Shown here one piece after another: positions 8,712 through 16,433 of a stretch of DNA of 36,346 nt. Under the pieces are notes generated by a model. That model did not search any database. It had not been told where the DNA came from and saw only the letters and a list, made by a program, of their open reading frames with translations. A program made the position numbers and the translations under genes. Location: the NCBI GenBank assembly GCA_017857595.1, contig JAFMCU010000011.1, forward strand, positions 1 through 36,346, written 5' to 3'. Numbering within the stretch: position 1 is the stretch's first letter; the number at the start of each line of letters is the position of its first letter. Source of the stretch: Thermoprotei archaeon. Lineage in GTDB: Archaea; Thermoproteota; Thermoprotei; Gearchaeales; Gearchaeaceae.

Positions 8712-9251
8712 TCTTTTTTCACTAACTAGGATATCAACTTTCATTCCTTTATTATTAATTTCTTCAATTATTTGAAAGTCAAATACTATGCCAATTTTTA
8801 AAGCCCTCTTTAAATTAGAAGAGAAGTTATCATAATATCCAAATCCATAACCTAGTCTGTATCCTTTAAGGTCAAAAGCAATAGCTGGTATTAATGCAAC
8901 ATCTATTTTTTCTGGTTCAACGATTTCATTTGAATTAGGGGCTGGTATTCCGTGCGGATCATGGATGAAATCATTCCAATTTTTAACTTTAATACATATT
9001 AAATTTCTTTCTTTCTTCAAACTATAAGGTAAGCATACTGTTTTATTTAGACTAACAGACTTAAGGAATGGTAGTATGTTAACTTCATTTTTAATTGGAT
9101 AGTAACCAAGTATGCAATTTGCCTCATTTATCTCATTTATTTTTTTCAAATTATCTATCACGAAGTTGCTAAGCTTATTAACTTCATTCTTATTCATAGA
9201 AACCCTTTTTTCTAAAATTGTTTTCCTTATATTGGATAAAGAGTTATACAT
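8694..9251 (-). CDS. 5-formyltetrahydrofolate cyclo-ligase family
   Basis: Converts 5-formyl-THF, a dead-end folate, to 5,10-methenyl-THF with ATP. The 185-aa length is typical. The C-terminal half contains DVALIPAIAFDLKGYRLGYGFGYYD, matching the family signature RLGYGxGYYD; NEVNILPFL and DPHGIPAPN are also typical. ATG at 9251. It is convergent with folP (18-base overlap) and divergent from the PurS gene, with which it appears to share one TATA region. Its placement among folate and purine genes supports a real role in folate recycling. Confidence 0.92.
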   Translation of the reverse strand: MYNSLSNIRKTILEKRVSMNKNEVNKLSNFVIDNLKKINEINEANCILGYYPIKNEVNILPFLKSVSLNKTVCLPYSLKKERNLICIKVKNWNDFIHDPHGIPAPNSNEIVEPEKIDVALIPAIAFDLKGYRLGYGFGYYDNFSSNLKRALKIGIVFDFQIIEEINNKGMKVDILVSEKRLIKIQ

Positions 9252-9253
9252 TC

Positions 9254-9280
9254 AATAATTTAAAACTATTTTAAATTATT
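9254..9280. promoter_or_regulatory. Shared palindromic TATA region for divergent cyclo-ligase and PurS genes
   Basis: The whole gap between the two start codons is 46 bases. It holds a perfect 12-bp inverted repeat (arms AATAATTTAAAA and TTTTAAATTATT around CTA). The right arm centres about 25 bases from the PurS ATG at 9298 and about 23-25 bases from the cyclo-ligase ATG at 9251, close to the usual archaeal TATA-to-start distance in both directions. Both transcripts would be leaderless. Promoter function is inference; the repeat is seen directly. Confidence 0.6.
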
Positions 9281-9297
9281 AAGAATAAAATAGTTTC

Positions 9298-9777
9298 ATG
9301 GACTGGCATTTAAAGATCTGGTTTAAGAATGATGAATATAATTCATTGGTTAAAATTTATAAGTCTGAATTTATTGAATTTCTTAAATTTGACGTTCTAG
9401 AAAAAATATATATAAATTACATTATAACGACAAGCTTAACTGAACAGGAATTGATAAAAATCACTGAAGATTTTTTTGTAGATAAACTATTGGAAGATTA
9501 TGAAATATCATCTTTTGAAAACTTTTCAATACCGAGTAAGTTAAATATAAACAACGCGTATATTTTTCATATAGTATTTAGGAAAGAAGTGTTGAATCCA
9601 AATGACCAAATAATTCTTAGAGCATTAAATTCTGTTTATGGAAACAAATTTGAAGATCTAAGATCTTTCTATTCTTATGTTTTTTCAAAGAAGATCTCTA
9701 AAGAAAAGTTGGTTGATGCAGCTAGCAGGCTTATATCAAATAAGCTTTTGCATGAAATAGTAATTGAAGAGCGCTAA
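9298..9777 (+). CDS. purS: Double-length PurS-like protein (FGAM synthase accessory subunit)
   Basis: PurS normally is about 80 aa and bridges PurL and PurQ as a dimer. This protein is 159 aa. Residues about 85-159 look like a full PurS: FRKEVLNPNDQIILRAL resembles the family's KPGVLDPQG start, and the closing AASRLISNKLLHEIVIEE matches the family's helix ending in LLANPVIE plus strand. Residues 1-75 have the same pattern in degenerate form, ending FFVDKLLEDYEI. I read it as two fused PurS units, like the N-terminal domain of the large single-chain PurL. purL starts one base after its stop. No sequence search was possible, so the duplication is inferred from pattern, length and context. Confidence 0.72.
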   Translation: MDWHLKIWFKNDEYNSLVKIYKSEFIEFLKFDVLEKIYINYIITTSLTEQELIKITEDFFVDKLLEDYEISSFENFSIPSKLNINNAYIFHIVFRKEVLNPNDQIILRALNSVYGNKFEDLRSFYSYVFSKKISKEKLVDAASRLISNKLLHEIVIEER

Positions 9778-9778
9778 A

Positions 9779-12136
9779 ATGATTGTAAATTATTTTCCTG
9801 TTTACGATTTTTCAGAAAAAGAATTAATCGAACTGAATGAAAATTTATCTTTAGCATTAAACATAAGCGAGTTAATAGCTATAAAGAATTATTATAGATC
9901 AGAAAAAAGAAAAGCTTCTGATGTCGAACTTCATACATTTTCACAGCTTTGGTCAGAGCACTGTTATCATAAAACCTTTAAATCCAAGATCGTATTTAAC
10001 AATGAAGAAATAGACGGCCTTTTCAAAAGCTACATTGAAAAAGCTACAAAAGAATTGAACAAAGAGTGGTGTTTAAAAGTTTTCGAAGATAATGCTGGAA
10101 TAATAGAATTTGATGAAGAATATGCGATTGCAGTGAAAGTTGAAACTCACAATCATCCTACAGCGCTGGATCCATTCAGTGGAGCTCATACAGGTGTAGG
10201 AGGTATATATAGAGATATAATAGGAGTTGGAGCAAGGCCGATTGCAACTATGGACTATCTTTTTTTCGCATATCCTACACTTGATTATAATAATTTACCA
10301 CCTGATGCATATCACCCTAAAATTATGTTGAAGAGAGTTGTTGCAGGTATTGCTGATTATGGCAATAAGGTTGGTATACCTACTGTCAATGGCTGTGTTC
10401 AGTTCCATAATAGTTACCTAAGGAATCCGTTGGTCTTTGTAGGTTCTGTTGGAATACTTCCCAAAAATAAATACGTGCGAAACCCTAAGCCAGGTCATAA
10501 AATGTTGCTTGTCGGAGGAAAAACAGGCAGGGATGGAATTAAAGGTGCATCTTTTGCATCAATTTCGATAACAAAAACAACAGGTGTAAAATACTATGCA
10601 GCTGTTCAGATTGGAAATCCGATAGAAGAAAAGAAAATAATTGAAGGTATAATAAGAGCTAGAGACCATCCAAAAGGACCTTTGTATTCTTTAGTTACAG
10701 ACCTAGGCGGAGGTGGATTGGCCGTAGCTGTTTGTGAATCTTTCCGAAACTTAGGGGCTGAAATTAGTTTAGATAAGATACCTTTAAAGCATTTAGATAT
10801 GGATCCATGGGAAATTTGGATCTCCGAATCTCAGGAAAGAATGCTTCTTGCAGTGCCTGAAGAAAACCTTGAAGAAATTAAAAGGATCTTTGATGAGGAA
10901 GATTGTGAAGCTACTGTAATAGGAGAAGTAAATGATAGCAAAAGAGTTGTTATTAAACAAGGTGAAAGTGTTGTAGGAAACTTATCTTTAGATTTTCTAT
11001 TTTCAAACCCTCCTAAATTAACTTTAAATGCTTTTCTCGCAAGCAACAATCAAAATTTATCAATAAATGAACAAAAATTAATCAAATTGGATTATAATCA
11101 AGTTTTATTATCTTTAACTTCAGATCCTAACATTGCAAGTAAAGAATGGATAATAAGGCAATACGACCATGAAGTGGGAGCAAGAACAATTATAAAGCCT
11201 TTACAAGGATTGAATTTAGATGCACCAGGTGATGCTGCAGTTTTAAAGCCACTTTACCATTCATGGAAGGGAATTGTTATATCCAATGGTGGAAATCCGA
11301 ATTATTCTATCGATCCATATCGAATGGCTCTTTCAGCTATTGATGAAGCAATACGTAATAATGTTTCATGCGGTGGAAGGAGAATAGCACTATTGGACAA
11401 TTTTAGTTGGGGTAATCCGATGATAAAAGAAGAGCTCGCGAAGTTAGTTTTAGCTTGCAAAGCATGCTACGATGGTGCAAAAGGATATGATGCTCCGTTT
11501 ATATCTGGTAAAGATAGTTTATACAATGAATATATTGAAGGCAATGAAAGGCATGAAATCGTTCCTACTTTAATGATTACAGCAATAGGTATTATTCCTG
11601 ATGTAAGAAAATCTGTTACAATGGATTTCAAAAGAAGTGGAAATTACGTGTATATTCTTGGATTTACATCTGATGAACTAGGAGGATCCTTATTTTATAG
11701 AAAATTTGGTATTGATGGCGGTGAAGTTCCAAATGTAAATCCAGAGAGGGCTAAGATAATATATGAAAAGGTAATAAAAGCTATTGATAGGGGGTTGGTT
11801 AAATCATGCCATGATTGTTCTGAAGGCGGATTATCTGTTGCAATCGCTGAGATGTGCATAGGAGGCAATTGTGGAGTAGAAATTGATCTATCAAAGGTAC
11901 CGACGAATCTAAATAAACCTTATAAAATCCTCTTTTCCGAATCTAACTCTAGGTTAATTGTAGAGGTTGCACAAGGTTATGAAAAGGAATTCGAATTCGC
12001 TATTCGTGGCATACCTTTTGCAAAAATAGGGTATGTAACTAGCGAAAAAAGATTAGTCTTTAGCATGGAGGATGAAAAAATAATTGACCTAGAGCTAAGC
12101 GATATAATAAAAGCCTATAAAACCAGCATCGTTTAA
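9779..12136 (+). CDS. purL: FGAM synthase, synthetase subunit (small PurL type)
   Basis: Uses ATP and ammonia delivered by PurQ to convert FGAR to FGAM. Motifs include TFSQLWSEHCYHK near the start, VKVETHNHPTALDPFSGAHTG, GVGGIYRDIIG, DLGGGGL, FISGKDSLYNEY, and HDCSEGGLSVA in the second half: two PurM-like repeats. At 785 aa it is slightly longer than usual small PurL. The ATG at 9779 is one base past the PurS stop; the frame is open from 9764 but that would overlap PurS. It lacks the N-terminal PurS-like and C-terminal glutaminase domains of large PurL, which are encoded separately on either side. purQ follows after one base. Confidence 0.96.
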   Translation: MIVNYFPVYDFSEKELIELNENLSLALNISELIAIKNYYRSEKRKASDVELHTFSQLWSEHCYHKTFKSKIVFNNEEIDGLFKSYIEKATKELNKEWCLKVFEDNAGIIEFDEEYAIAVKVETHNHPTALDPFSGAHTGVGGIYRDIIGVGARPIATMDYLFFAYPTLDYNNLPPDAYHPKIMLKRVVAGIADYGNKVGIPTVNGCVQFHNSYLRNPLVFVGSVGILPKNKYVRNPKPGHKMLLVGGKTGRDGIKGASFASISITKTTGVKYYAAVQIGNPIEEKKIIEGIIRARDHPKGPLYSLVTDLGGGGLAVAVCESFRNLGAEISLDKIPLKHLDMDPWEIWISESQERMLLAVPEENLEEIKRIFDEEDCEATVIGEVNDSKRVVIKQGESVVGNLSLDFLFSNPPKLTLNAFLASNNQNLSINEQKLIKLDYNQVLLSLTSDPNIASKEWIIRQYDHEVGARTIIKPLQGLNLDAPGDAAVLKPLYHSWKGIVISNGGNPNYSIDPYRMALSAIDEAIRNNVSCGGRRIALLDNFSWGNPMIKEELAKLVLACKACYDGAKGYDAPFISGKDSLYNEYIEGNERHEIVPTLMITAIGIIPDVRKSVTMDFKRSGNYVYILGFTSDELGGSLFYRKFGIDGGEVPNVNPERAKIIYEKVIKAIDRGLVKSCHDCSEGGLSVAIAEMCIGGNCGVEIDLSKVPTNLNKPYKILFSESNSRLIVEVAQGYEKEFEFAIRGIPFAKIGYVTSEKRLVFSMEDEKIIDLELSDIIKAYKTSIV

Positions 12137-12137
12137 C

Positions 12138-12917
12138 ATGAGACCTAAATGTCTCGTTTTAAGGGCTGCTGGAACAAACTGCGATTTAGAAACTGCAGAA
12201 GCTATAAAAATTGCTGGGGGCGATCCTGAAATATTACATATAAACGTGCTAATTAAAGGTGAAAAAAAGTTGGATGATTATCAAATGCTTGTAATTCCTG
12301 GTGGTTTTTCATATGCAGATTCTATAAGCGCTGGCAAGATTCTTAGCAATATACTTAAAAATAATCTTAAACATCAATTGAAAAAATTCATAGATGAGGG
12401 TAAGCCTGTTCTTGGTGTGTGCAATGGCTTTCAAGCTTTGATCAAATCTGGCTTTTTACCTTTTTCAAATGAAGTTAATCAAAGTGCTTCTTTAATAATT
12501 AACAAAAATGGGCTTTTTATAGACACATGGGTTTATTTAAAAATAAATCCAAAATCAATATGTTTACTTACGAAGAATTCTCCTAATGTTATATACTTGC
12601 CTATAAACCATGGCGAAGGCAGATTCGTTTGTAATAAAAAAGAATTAGAAAAAATCTTTGAATCAAATCAGGTAGTTTATCTGTATTCTTCCATTAATGG
12701 TATTGTGGATGAAGCATATAACCCGAATGGTTCAGTAATGAATATAGCTGCGATAACTAATGAATACGGCAATGTATTTGGTATAATGCCGCATCCTGAA
12801 AAATTTGTCATTAAATACCAGCATCCCAATTGGACTAGATTTCCAAATTTAAAGGAAGAAGGTGATGGTCTTTTTATTTATTCCAACGCTGTAAAATTAG
12901 CCAAAAAATTCTGTTGA
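12138..12917 (+). CDS. purQ: FGAM synthase, glutaminase subunit
   Basis: Class I glutamine amidotransferase supplying ammonia to PurL. The nucleophile elbow GVCNGFQ puts the catalytic cysteine at residue 95; MPHPEKF near residue 227 supplies the His-Glu. LRAAGTNCD at the N-terminus and PGGFSYAD are PurQ features. It is about 30 residues longer than the Bacillus-type protein (259 aa), with the extra residues in the region after 100. The ATG at 12138 follows the purL stop by one base, so PurS, PurL and PurQ would be made together in one complex. It is the last gene of the operon; T-rich DNA follows. Confidence 0.95.
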   Translation: MRPKCLVLRAAGTNCDLETAEAIKIAGGDPEILHINVLIKGEKKLDDYQMLVIPGGFSYADSISAGKILSNILKNNLKHQLKKFIDEGKPVLGVCNGFQALIKSGFLPFSNEVNQSASLIINKNGLFIDTWVYLKINPKSICLLTKNSPNVIYLPINHGEGRFVCNKKELEKIFESNQVVYLYSSINGIVDEAYNPNGSVMNIAAITNEYGNVFGIMPHPEKFVIKYQHPNWTRFPNLKEEGDGLFIYSNAVKLAKKFC

Positions 12918-12947
12918 TAAAAATTATAAATCAATGAATCCAAGTCT

Positions 12948-12966
12948 TATAATTTTTCCAATTATA
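12948..12966. terminator. AT hairpin in the purQ-orc1 gap
   Basis: A 7-bp inverted repeat (TATAATT / AATTATA) with a 5-base T-rich loop lies 30 bases after the purQ stop. It could mark transcript ending or part of the orc1 upstream region. Archaeal termination mostly uses T-tracts, so this is a weak call. I found no origin-recognition box here. Confidence 0.25.
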
Positions 12967-12997
12967 CGAACTATAAAAGGAGAGAAAAAAGAAAAAG

Positions 12998-13007
12998 CTT
13001 AAATTAT
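12998..13007 (+). promoter_or_regulatory. TATA-like element for orc1/cdc6
   Basis: cttaaattat is centred about 30 bases before the ATG at 13033 and is preceded by a purine-rich stretch (gaaaaag) where a BRE would sit. The spacing predicts a transcript with almost no leader. Confidence 0.45.
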
Positions 13008-13032
13008 AACAAAAAGATGATATTTTACTTTT

Positions 13033-14265
13033 ATGTCAGGTCATAATCTAGATGATCTCATCAACAAATTAATGCAAAGGTCAAAAATATTTAAAAATCC
13101 TGATTCATTAAGACCTGATTACATTCCAGATGAACTTCCACATAGGGATAAAGAAATTTATAAGCTTGCTGAAGTTTTATTCTTACCTATTCTAAAGGGT
13201 ATGAGGCCTTCAAATGTTTTTATTTATGGTTATCCTGGTACAGGTAAAACAGCTACAACAAAGCATGTATTAAAATTCATGAAGGAAAAATTATCCCATC
13301 AATCCCCTATTTCTGTTAATAGTATTATAATAAATTGTAAAATCGATGATACTAATTATCGTGTACTTAAAGTTTTAAATGAGTATTACAATTTGAAAAC
13401 GCCTCATACAGGTATAGCTGTTGCTGAGCTTTACCAAAGAATAGTTAGAGAAATGAAAAGAAAATCTGAAGCTTTGATAATCGTTCTAGATGAAATAGAC
13501 CATTTAGTTAAAAAAAGCGGCGATGAAATACTTTATAAATTAACAAGAATAAATTCTGAAGAGATTTCCACAAAGGTCTCATTAATAGGTATAACGAACG
13601 ACCTCCACTTTAAAGAATACTTGGATCCTAGAGTGAGAAGCAGTCTTAGTGAAGAGGAATTAGTCTTCACACCTTACACAGCTGAACAATTAAAGGATAT
13701 ACTTACAGCAAGAGCAAAAATTGCTCTTTATGAAGGAAGCTTCGATGAAGGCGTAATTAATTTATGCGCCTCTATAGCAGCAAAAGAAAAAGGCGATGTT
13801 AGAAGAGCATTGGATCTTTTAAGAATAGCTGGTGAAATAGCGGAAAGAAATAATTTAACAAAAATAACAGAAGATGAAGTTAAAGTTGCGTTATCGATTA
13901 TGGAAAGAGACAAAATATATGAAATAATAAATTCATTACCTCTCCATTCAAAGCTTGTTTTATTTTCGATCTATTCACTACAAATGAAGGAAAAAAGAGA
14001 TTGCATAACTGGTGAAGTATATGAAGAATATGTTAAATTCTGTAAAGATTTAAATTATGATCCCTTAACTGCAAGACGTGTAAGTGATATTATAAATGAA
14101 CTTGAGATGGGAGGGTTAATCAGAGCTAATTTAACAAGTAAGGGAAGGTATGGCAGAACAAAATATATTTCTTTAAGAATAACTATGAATGAAATAGAGA
14201 ATACTCTAAAAACAGATGAAAGGTTTGCAAAATTGATATATGAAATTAGTAGTTGGCATAGATGA
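13033..14265 (+). CDS. cdc6: Orc1/Cdc6 replication initiator
   Basis: AAA+ protein that binds origins and loads MCM. Walker A GYPGTGKT lies at residues 66-73, Walker B IIVLDEID at about 149-156, then an ITNDLHF sensor segment and VRRALDLLR (sensor 2). A C-terminal winged helix follows (about 310-410: YVKFCKDLNYDPLTARRVSDIINELEMGGLI). Full length, 410 aa. The next gene, DUF99, starts inside its last 26 bases. Archaeal origins often lie beside this gene, but neither the 115-base gap upstream nor other nearby DNA shows a clear origin-box repeat, so no origin is called. Confidence 0.96.
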   Translation: MSGHNLDDLINKLMQRSKIFKNPDSLRPDYIPDELPHRDKEIYKLAEVLFLPILKGMRPSNVFIYGYPGTGKTATTKHVLKFMKEKLSHQSPISVNSIIINCKIDDTNYRVLKVLNEYYNLKTPHTGIAVAELYQRIVREMKRKSEALIIVLDEIDHLVKKSGDEILYKLTRINSEEISTKVSLIGITNDLHFKEYLDPRVRSSLSEEELVFTPYTAEQLKDILTARAKIALYEGSFDEGVINLCASIAAKEKGDVRRALDLLRIAGEIAERNNLTKITEDEVKVALSIMERDKIYEIINSLPLHSKLVLFSIYSLQMKEKRDCITGEVYEEYVKFCKDLNYDPLTARRVSDIINELEMGGLIRANLTSKGRYGRTKYISLRITMNEIENTLKTDERFAKLIYEISSWHR

Positions 14266-14824
14266 TGGCGGATTTATACCTTTGCTAAAATTTTCAAAGC
14301 ATAAACCTCGAATTCCACTCGTAGCAGTTTATTATAAAAATTATAGAATTATCGATGTAATATTCAGAAGTATAAAAATAGACGGTTTAGACGGAACAAA
14401 TAAATTATTATCTATTATAAATAGAAAAAGACCAGATTTAATTCTATCTCAAGGTGTTACGTTTGGAGGATTTAACATTATTGATTTCGTCGAAGTAAAT
14501 AAATTAACAGGAATACCTGTTATTGTTATATTGGATAGATTGCCAAACTTTGAGCGTATTTTCACTGCAATAAATAAGCACTTTAAAGATGCAAATAAAA
14601 GAATAACAATCATAAAAAAGCTTCCAAAAATTATAAAATTTAAAGACATTTATTATGAAAATATCGGTATTGAACCACTTAAAGCTGAAAAAATTATAGG
14701 AAATTTAACTATTTTTGGAAAGATTCCTGAACCGATAAGATTAGCACATCTAATTTGTAGAAGTATTTTTAATTTAAATAAAATTTTAGAATTAGAATAT
14801 CAGTCTTTTAAAATCAAAATTTGA
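14240..14824 (+). CDS. DUF99 family protein (endonuclease V-like fold)
   Basis: The 194-aa protein matches the archaeal DUF99 pattern: VVGIDDGGF at the N-terminus, PLVAVYYKNYRIIDVIFRSIKIDGLDGT, LSQGVTFGGFNIID and GIPVIVIL. DUF99 is related to endonuclease V (RNase H-like fold), suggesting a nuclease or nucleic-acid-binding role, but its activity is not assigned here. ATG at 14240 gives a 26-base overlap with orc1, implying coupled expression with replication initiation. Its 3' end overlaps the convergent DP1 gene by 33 bases. Confidence 0.85.
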   Translation: MKLVVGIDDGGFIPLLKFSKHKPRIPLVAVYYKNYRIIDVIFRSIKIDGLDGTNKLLSIINRKRPDLILSQGVTFGGFNIIDFVEVNKLTGIPVIVILDRLPNFERIFTAINKHFKDANKRITIIKKLPKIIKFKDIYYENIGIEPLKAEKIIGNLTIFGKIPEPIRLAHLICRSIFNLNKILELEYQSFKIKI

Positions 14825-16252
14825 AGCGTTTATAATATAAACAGAGCAACTTTCTTCATGGATTTTTATCCAATTTGAATTGCTTAATACAAAACAATTT
14901 TTATAATAGTTATGAATAGTAATATTGTAATGTCCACAAGCAAAAACATCAATAGGTTCTTCAATTATGAATGGATCGAAGCCTATTGGCAATAAGCCTT
15001 TTATATTCAAATTTGGGATTAATTCTCGTTTTTTAATAACTTTGAAGATTGCTTTTACCAATGCATCTTTTTTATCATATTTAATCAACAAATTTCTATA
15101 GAGATTTTCGAAATAAAATCCATGTGTAGCTAAAATGTTTAAATTTTCAATCTTTAAAAATGAAGGGTCGTCTACAATTCTTATATTTTCTAATTTCAAT
15201 AAAGGATCAACAAGTTCTCTATCAAATCCCAGAAAAGGTATCAAAGGCAACTGCGCATCTCTTTCACCGGGTAGAACATATATTGTTATGTTCTTGTTTA
15301 TTTTTGTTAAAAGATTCGCCAGATTCTCATATTGAAATTTAATATCGGAATTGTTATTTGTACTATTTAATAGATTCAAGTCTATTCCTTCAACTAAATC
15401 TCCTGTTATGATTAATGCTCGTATATTTTTTGAGATTTCTTCATATTCTGGAATTTTCCCATTCAGAAAATCTATGAAATTCAAAAAACTCTCCTCCGAA
15501 AATTTTTCGTTTCCCATCCTTATATCTGATATGAATACGATGTAACCATTACCATTCCGCTTATTCCTATTCCATTCAAGGTCAGTTTCATAAAAATGAT
15601 TTGCTTTGATATAATAAGAGCCATCTTTTTTCTTCACTAATTCGCCTTCTATTATTACAACGTCACCTATTTCCAAATTTTCAGTTATTTCTACAAGACG
15701 TCTATTCTTTCCAGGAACTATAACTATAAAATTACTATAATTATCCTGAAATTCTAAAATAAATGATTCGAATTTACCTTCTCTTTTGTTTGTAAGTAAA
15801 CCAGTTATTCTTACATTTGATTTATCCAAAACTTTATCTACCATTGAACTTTCAAGATTAGCTCTAACAGAGTTTACTCTTTCTATAACCTTTTTCATTT
15901 TTTCGAATCTATCATGTAAAAAGCCCAAATAGCCAGTCGTAGCATCGATATTTTCTAGATTTATTTTTCTTGAAGCGCTTTTTGTTACCTGTTTATCTTC
16001 AGATACATAGTACTTTGAAATCACTTTTTCACATATCTTTTTAATGGCATCTTTTGTAACAAGACCTTGTGTTTGATCTATCAAACTGAATATTAAATCA
16101 AGGTTTTTCTCTATTTGGCTATAATTATGATAAAAAAATAATAATTCATCAATAGCATCCTTCGTAATGAATAATTTCTTCTCCTTGATCCTCCTTATTA
16201 TTTCTTCTTCATTACTCAAATTTTTCTTTAAAAATAATATTAGACCAGGCAA
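14792..16252 (-). CDS. dp1: DNA polymerase D small subunit (DP1) with degenerate exonuclease site
   Basis: Partner of the catalytic DP2 subunit (not in the window). Layout: N-terminal helical domain (about 12-80), linker, OB fold (about 146-225), then a calcineurin-like phosphoesterase domain. The proofreading motifs of active archaeal DP1 read D-x-H, GD, GNHD, H, GHxH. Here they are SDIRMG (D243, Arg245 for His), TGDLVEG (intact), PGERD (Glu330-Arg331 for Asn-His), THG (His377 kept) and GHYN (Asn443 for His). Several metal ligands are missing, so 3'-5' exonuclease activity is unlikely. Residue numbers use the TTG at 16252; a second TTG at 16219 would leave only 8 bases of overlap with the upstream small ORF and may be the true start. 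No early ATG exists. Confidence 0.85.
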   Translation of the reverse strand: MPGLILFLKKNLSNEEEIIRRIKEKKLFITKDAIDELLFFYHNYSQIEKNLDLIFSLIDQTQGLVTKDAIKKICEKVISKYYVSEDKQVTKSASRKINLENIDATTGYLGFLHDRFEKMKKVIERVNSVRANLESSMVDKVLDKSNVRITGLLTNKREGKFESFILEFQDNYSNFIVIVPGKNRRLVEITENLEIGDVVIIEGELVKKKDGSYYIKANHFYETDLEWNRNKRNGNGYIVFISDIRMGNEKFSEESFLNFIDFLNGKIPEYEEISKNIRALIITGDLVEGIDLNLLNSTNNNSDIKFQYENLANLLTKINKNITIYVLPGERDAQLPLIPFLGFDRELVDPLLKLENIRIVDDPSFLKIENLNILATHGFYFENLYRNLLIKYDKKDALVKAIFKVIKKRELIPNLNIKGLLPIGFDPFIIEEPIDVFACGHYNITIHNYYKNCFVLSNSNWIKIHEESCSVYIINASNFDFKRLIF

Positions 16253-16433
16253 AGATTAAATTTAATAAAATTTCATCGTTAGAAATTATTTTTTCTTTTT
16301 CTTCTATTTTTAATTCCAATGAATTCAAAAGTTCAATTAATTCGCTTTTTTTTAGAATAGTAGGATCATATACATTGGAATATTTTTCGAATAGTTTTCT
16401 TGCTATACTATTTATACTTTCCAATTTATCCAA
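16212..16433 (-). CDS. Small uncharacterised protein between carB and DP1
   Basis: A 73-codon frame fills the whole gap between carB and the DP1 gene on the same strand, starting at TTG (16433, overlapping the carB end by 22 bases) and running into DP1. The product is charged and mostly helical in pattern (KKSELIELLNSLELKIEEKEKII, then DEILLNLIFAWSNIIFKE). I recognise no family. Support is its uninterrupted length in very AT-rich DNA where chance stops are common, and its operon position. It could be an unknown partner of DP1, or non-coding. Confidence 0.45.
   Translation of the reverse strand: MDKLESINSIARKLFEKYSNVYDPTILKKSELIELLNSLELKIEEKEKIISNDEILLNLIFAWSNIIFKEKFE

Noticed and set aside
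12918-13032. Replication origin beside orc1/cdc6
   Set aside because: Expected from gene context, but I see no repeated origin-recognition boxes or G-string element, only a short AT inverted repeat.
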